Positions 41,654 through 44,341 of a stretch of 44,341 bases of DNA are shown piece by piece. Each line of letters begins with the position of its first letter. Within the stretch, counting starts at the first letter, position 1. The notes under the pieces were generated by a model that ran no database searches, was not told the DNA's origin, and worked only from the letters and a program-made list of their open reading frames with translations. Made by a program: the position numbers and the translations under genes. The stretch is from assembly GCA_964592965.1 (NCBI GenBank), contig CAZQJX010000003.1:1-44341 (forward strand), written 5' to 3'. The DNA comes from CAZKMM01 sp964592965 (GTDB taxonomy: Bacteria; RBG-13-61-14; DRUE01).

Positions 41654-41718
41654 TTCAATTCGCTGTTGTCAACTATTCAGATTTTTTCGCGAGCTGATTT
41701 TTTTATCTTCAAAACTAA

Positions 41719-42300
41719 TCAACCAATTACATTTTGTAGCTGGAGCAGGAAGGTAACATCGCCATCAAAGCTCATTTTTCCTGCCATAAACAGGTCCTGA
41801 CCTGTGGCTTCTTTTTTCACCATTTTAATGTAATCATCAAGAGCCATTCTTAAAGTAGCTGATGGGGTTTCCGAGCCATTAAATACCATTTTGACCTTGT
41901 ATTGACTTCCATCAGGGCGATTTAACTCAAGGTTTAAACAGCCTTTTAGGTTCTTAATGGTATTAAGCTGGTCTTTTGTTCCACCAACCTGCTCAATGTT
42001 AGTGAATTGGTCCATAACGCCAGGAACTTTACCAGTAATAGAATCTCTCCAATCTTTCTCGCTCAGCTCAATCAAAACATTGGGAGTTTCTATTCCACCT
42101 TCAATAATTTCCAGATTTTTTCCATCAGTGATTTTTAAAGCATAATTACCACCGCCTTCGCCAGTAATATTGAACTGAATAGTAAATTCTTCCCCAGCCA
42201 GCGCCGAAGTATCAACCTGCTTGACTCCTTCTTCAAAAAGCTTAGGAACCTCGTTAAGGAAAAAATCTTTTACTGAGATATTTTCAGGAAATGTAGCCAT
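41719..42300 (-). CDS. SCP2 sterol-binding domain protein
   Basis: This 193-residue protein matches the SCP2 sterol-transfer domain: FTIQFNITGEGGGNYALKI, VLIELSEKDWRDSITGK, then LFMAGKMSFDGDVTFLLQL near the end, where the family often ends in a segment of this type. These domains bind hydrophobic ligands in a cavity; stand-alone bacterial members have no fixed function. There is no signal peptide, so it is cytoplasmic. A perfect ribosome-binding site (AAAAAGGAGGGG) and a promoter (minus-strand TTGACA at 42363-42358, 17 bp, TTAACT at 42340-42335) precede it. It is divergent from the beta-barrel gene and monocistronic. Confidence 0.85.
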   Translation of the reverse strand: MATFPENISVKDFFLNEVPKLFEEGVKQVDTSALAGEEFTIQFNITGEGGGNYALKITDGKNLEIIEGGIETPNVLIELSEKDWRDSITGKVPGVMDQFTNIEQVGGTKDQLNTIKNLKGCLNLELNRPDGSQYKVKMVFNGSETPSATLRMALDDYIKMVKKEATGQDLFMAGKMSFDGDVTFLLQLQNVIG

Positions 42301-42334
42301 TTCTACCCCTCCTTTTTGTTTTTGTTAAAAAATT

Positions 42335-42363
42335 AGTTAATCATAATTCTAACTTTGTGTCAA
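42335..42363 (-). promoter_or_regulatory. Predicted promoter of the SCP2 gene
   Basis: On the minus strand a perfect TTGACA (42363-42358) and TTAACT (42340-42335) are 17 bp apart. The leader is about 30 nt and ends in a strong AAAAAGGAGGGG ribosome-binding site. Confidence 0.45.
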
Positions 42364-42396
42364 CAAAAATTCTAAAAAAATCGCATTCAATTAAAA

Positions 42397-42424
42397 TTGA
42401 CTTGGGAAAAAATTTTGTTAATAT
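42397..42424 (+). promoter_or_regulatory. Predicted promoter of the outer-membrane barrel gene
   Basis: TTGACT (42397-42402) and TAATAT (42419-42424) are 16 bp apart. The leader is about 23 nt and carries a near-perfect AAGGAGGTGAG ribosome-binding site, matching high expression of an outer-membrane protein. Confidence 0.5.
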
Positions 42425-42453
42425 ATGGAAAAACAACAAGGAGGTGAGTAGCG

Positions 42454-43139
42454 ATGAAAAAAGTATTAAGTTTGATTTTAGTAGTTTTGGTTGCATTCGC
42501 TATTTCTGCCACCAAGAAAACAGCCAAAAATGCCGCCTCAAAAGGCAATTTATGGATAACTGGCACTGCCTCGGTGCAGTCTTTTTCAGGAGATCTTGAT
42601 TATACTTCTCTCAGCCTTGCTGGCAGTGGAGTTTATTTTGTGATTAATCATCTTGGTGTAGGTGGAGTACTTTATTACAACAGCATCAGCGATGGAGTTG
42701 ATTCAACTGATTTAGGACTATCTGGAAAAGTTATCTGGGCATTTGATAATTTTGCTGACAAAAATTTCTACCCATATGCCGGTGCCTGCCTCGGGCTCGG
42801 TTCAACTAGCAATGGTGAATCCGAGTCTGGTCTGGTCCTGTGGATTGGCGGTGGAATGAACTATCTTTTAGGCAAACACATCGGCATTCTCGCAGAGCTT
42901 GGTTNNNNNNNNNNNNNNNNNNNNNNNNNNNNNNNNNNNNNNNNNNNNNNNNNNNNNNNNNNNNNNNNNNNNNNNNNNNNNNNNNNNNNNNNNNNNNNNN
43001 NNNNGGTGGAATGAACTATCTTTTAGGCAAACACATCGGCATTCTCGCAGAGCTTGGTTATTACTCTGCAAGCTTGGGAGATATTGATTACAGTGGATTA
43101 ATTTTACAAGCCGGATTGACTGGCGTGTTCAAACCTTGA
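42454..43139 (+). CDS. Small outer-membrane beta-barrel protein, interrupted by an assembly gap
   Basis: The protein starts with a signal peptide (MKKVLSLILVVLVAFAISA) and continues with alternating polar and hydrophobic strands rich in Gly, Ser and Tyr, typical of 8-stranded outer-membrane barrels. Strands such as GVYFVINHLGVGGVLYYNS and YPYAGACLGLGSTS are visible. 100 Ns (42905-43004) break the frame as written. The 55 bases on both sides of the gap are identical; joining them gives an uninterrupted 176-residue frame ending LQAGLTGVFKP. The final residue is Pro rather than the usual aromatic. It is a single gene with its own strong promoter and ribosome-binding site. Function is unknown. 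Confidence 0.82.
42905..43004. other. Assembly gap of 100 N
   Basis: A run of exactly 100 undetermined bases lies within the beta-barrel gene. The flanks 42850-42904 and 43005-43059 are the same 55 bases in direct orientation, so the gap is probably a placeholder at an unmerged contig overlap. Confidence 0.95.
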
Positions 43140-43326
43140 TTTTTGCAGATGAATGATACGCTTCCTTTTTAAACGCAAAAAGGCTAGGTGCATTTAAAAG
43201 TTTTGTGAAAGAAATTTCTTTATGGCTTATGTCTTTGCTGATTAATATTTCCCTCACCTTTATAATTGATAAGAAAGTTTAGGTGTTTTTGTAGTGTGGA
43301 TTTGTTTTATTCCAAAAGACCTAGTG

Positions 43327-43507
43327 AAAATTGGTCTTCAAGCTTTTCTTTAAAAATTAGCCCTCAATACCGATTTGTTCATAACAGCCACTCTCTCGGT
43401 AAGTTTTTACGGGCACTTGCCCACTTGGCAGGATTTGAGCCCAGAGTTTTTAGCTATTTAATCAATTCCAAAAAGCCTCTTATTACTATCAGCTAAAGAC
43501 CAATTTT
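43327..43507. repeat. 12-bp inverted repeat pair bounding 181 bp
   Basis: AAAATTGGTCTT (43327-43338) and its exact reverse complement AAGACCAATTTT (43496-43507) bound a 181-bp segment. No clear target-site duplication flanks them. They could be ends of a small non-autonomous element or two copies of an operator, or chance in AT-rich DNA. Confidence 0.35.
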
Positions 43508-43534
43508 TGGGCATTAAAAAATCCCAGAAAAAAT

Positions 43535-43562
43535 TTGTGAATATTTTATTTTTCTTTATAAT
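43535..43562 (+). promoter_or_regulatory. Predicted promoter upstream of the probable GH31 gene
   Basis: TTGTGA (43535-43540) and a perfect TATAAT (43557-43562) are 16 bp apart. Transcription would begin near 43569, about 150 nt before the GH31 ATG, and would include the small frame at 43618. Confidence 0.45.
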
Positions 43563-43617
43563 GGAAAAACGATTTTGCAATGAAAAGTTCCTAGCGATTG
43601 GAAAGAGGTGGTATTGG

Positions 43618-43722
43618 TTGGTGTTGGCGGTAAAAAAGAAAAGCTCGGCTAAAAATGGTCTGGTAGAGGTGGAGCTTTTTATCAAGCGGAAAGAAAAAAA
43701 TAAGCTGGCAAAGAAAATATGA
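43618..43722 (+). CDS. Possible small lysine-rich leader peptide
   Basis: A frame of about 34 codons, with a TTG or GTG start at 43618-43621, is preceded by AGAGG. Its stop overlaps the GH31 ATG by four bases (ATGA), the coupling seen between real genes in this window. The product is basic (VEVELFIKRKEKNKLAKKI). An upstream in-frame ATG at 43561 would lie inside the predicted -10 box and so before the transcript start. It may be a translated leader that couples ribosomes to the GH31 gene, or an accident. Confidence 0.25.
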   Translation: MVLAVKKKSSAKNGLVEVELFIKRKEKNKLAKKI

Positions 43723-44341
43723 CAAATAGAAAAAAGCAACTTTGCCGATTAGCTCTTTGCTTGATTTTAGCCTTATCTCTTAGTTCCCGCACCAAGCAGT
43801 ATCCGGGACTGAGCCGAGCAGAATCAATCAAACAAAATGTGCGTCTGAAATTACTTCATCTTGCAGATATAAGTGTTATTAAACTTTATGACAACTGGAA
43901 GTGGCAGAAAAAATTAGACCAAGCAGAAAGATATGCCCGCAAAAACCCTACTAGCAGAATTAAAAGAGTGGTAAGTTTTTATCCGCAATCAGAGCAGGTG
44001 AATTTTTTAGTTGAAACCATCAGCGGTGAGCAGGGCTGGATGAAAATCAGCTTTGTTGAGCCTGAGCTTGTGCACATTCAGGCAGGTTTGGGAAAAATGC
44101 CTCTTTCAAAAGCTGGCAAGATAAAAATCAAAACAGATTTTCAAAATAATATTATTTCTCTGTGCACTTCCAAGCTCTGCGTGAAGGTCTGGGAAAGTCC
44201 ATTTCGCATTGCTATATATAACTCACAAGGCGAGCTTCTTCTGGCAGAGCCAGAAGATAATAATTCATTTTCTGGGCTTTCATTGGGAAAGAGGCTTTGC
44301 AGGGAGAGTTTTTTGGTGCAGAAGGAGGAAGGATTTTTTGG
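43719..44341 (+). CDS. Probable GH31 family glycosidase, N-terminal part (cut by window end)
   Basis: A frame of 207 codons runs off the right edge with no stop. It starts MTNRKKQLCRLALCLILALS, a signal peptide, so the product is exported. After a helical region, the stretch LVEVELF-free segment NNIISLCTSKLCVKVWESPF, then RIAIYNSQGELLLAEPEDN, reads like the N-terminal beta-sandwich of GH31 alpha-glucosidases and alpha-xylosidases, and the last residues (KEEGFFG) would lead into the usual F-G-L-G-E motif. The catalytic barrel lies beyond the window, so the family call is by eye. Its ATG overlaps the stop of a small upstream frame. It may be part of a glucan-use set with the GH57 gene. Confidence 0.6.
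   Translation, partial: MTNRKKQLCRLALCLILALSLSSRTKQYPGLSRAESIKQNVRLKLLHLADISVIKLYDNWKWQKKLDQAERYARKNPTSRIKRVVSFYPQSEQVNFLVETISGEQGWMKISFVEPELVHIQAGLGKMPLSKAGKIKIKTDFQNNIISLCTSKLCVKVWESPFRIAIYNSQGELLLAEPEDNNSFSGLSLGKRLCRESFLVQKEEGFF

Larger units (their letters stand above)
43140..43718. other. Long intergenic stretch with scattered short repeats
   Basis: About 580 bp separate the barrel gene and the probable GH31 gene. Short plus-strand frames exist (43266-43496 and 43507-43722) but have poor composition and no convincing starts. Visible features are CCTTTTT-AAACGC-AAAAAGG (43164-43183), a 14-bp perfect palindrome AAAGAAATTTCTTT (43208-43221), a GGGC-ACTT-GCCC hairpin (43411-43422) and a 12-bp inverted repeat pair described separately. 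This is the only stretch over 300 bp without a confident gene; it may hold a decayed gene or a small RNA. Confidence 0.5.

Noticed and set aside
43430..43470. GGCAGGATTTGAGCCCAG resembling the antisense 3' end of a tRNA gene
   Set aside because: The putative T-arm does not pair in the right register and no acceptor or anticodon stem could be built on either strand.
43458..43739. 93-codon minus-strand frame at the end of the window
   Set aside because: Composition is dominated by Phe, Ser and Lys from AT-rich DNA, it lacks a ribosome-binding site and it overlaps the start of the probable GH31 gene.
1..44341. CRISPR arrays, insertion sequences, phage or toxin-antitoxin modules
   Set aside because: No regularly spaced repeats, transposase or integrase motifs, or toxin/antitoxin pairs were seen on either strand.

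Overview
The window is a compact, fairly AT-rich bacterial chromosome segment. It most likely comes from an uncultured Gram-negative (diderm) lineage assembled as a draft or metagenome scaffold. The diderm reading rests on a WaaF-like heptosyltransferase with a Trm112-like protein, a small outer-membrane beta-barrel, and several exported enzymes. The draft-assembly reading rests on a 100-N gap whose two edges carry the same 55 bases. No rRNA, tRNA, CRISPR, transposase or phage gene was seen. I do not assign a phylum.

Layout. 1-124 is the end of a plus-strand gene. 129-5786 (minus) is an apparent operon of an exported penicillin-acylase-family hydrolase, an unknown exported protein and a GH57 glucan enzyme. 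5910-10365 (plus) holds MetY-like sulfhydrylase, an exported SRPBCC-like protein, a metal-dependent cyclase and an exported amidohydrolase. 10362-12590 (minus) is a soluble PAS histidine kinase with two receiver-only proteins, followed by comEC. 15261-19393 (plus) is an LPS-core type cluster: a strong leader hairpin, Trm112, WaaF-like GT9, a tandem degenerate kinase-like protein and a GT4. A sirtuin lies convergent to it. 20291-27781 (plus) runs cNMP-binding protein, ChlI-like and ChlID-like AAA+ proteins, macro-domain protein, TrkH/TrkA potassium uptake, a type IV pilin-like protein and an unknown protein.

27787-31488 (minus) is one apparent operon: PilZ, diguanylate cyclase, dapA, dapB and an unknown exported protein. 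Then come a DUF362 protein, a small alpha-helical protein behind an AT repeat leader, metX, a PilZ-like/cNMP-binding fusion, addB-addA, an SCP2 protein, the beta-barrel gene split by the gap, about 580 bp without a convincing long gene, and the start of a probable GH31 glycosidase.

How the parts fit. MetX and MetY make a direct-sulfhydrylation route to homocysteine from two separate loci. DapA and DapB feed lysine and peptidoglycan. AddA and AddB form a double-strand-break resection enzyme. TrkH/TrkA handle potassium. Signalling is heavy on second messengers: diguanylate cyclase, PilZ, a PilZ-like/cNMP fusion and a stand-alone cNMP domain. The most notable features are a repeated promoter layout implying leaderless mRNAs, the tandem pseudokinase in the LPS cluster, a strong hairpin in that cluster's leader, the c-di-GMP/DAP operon, and the gap that is probably an unmerged overlap.
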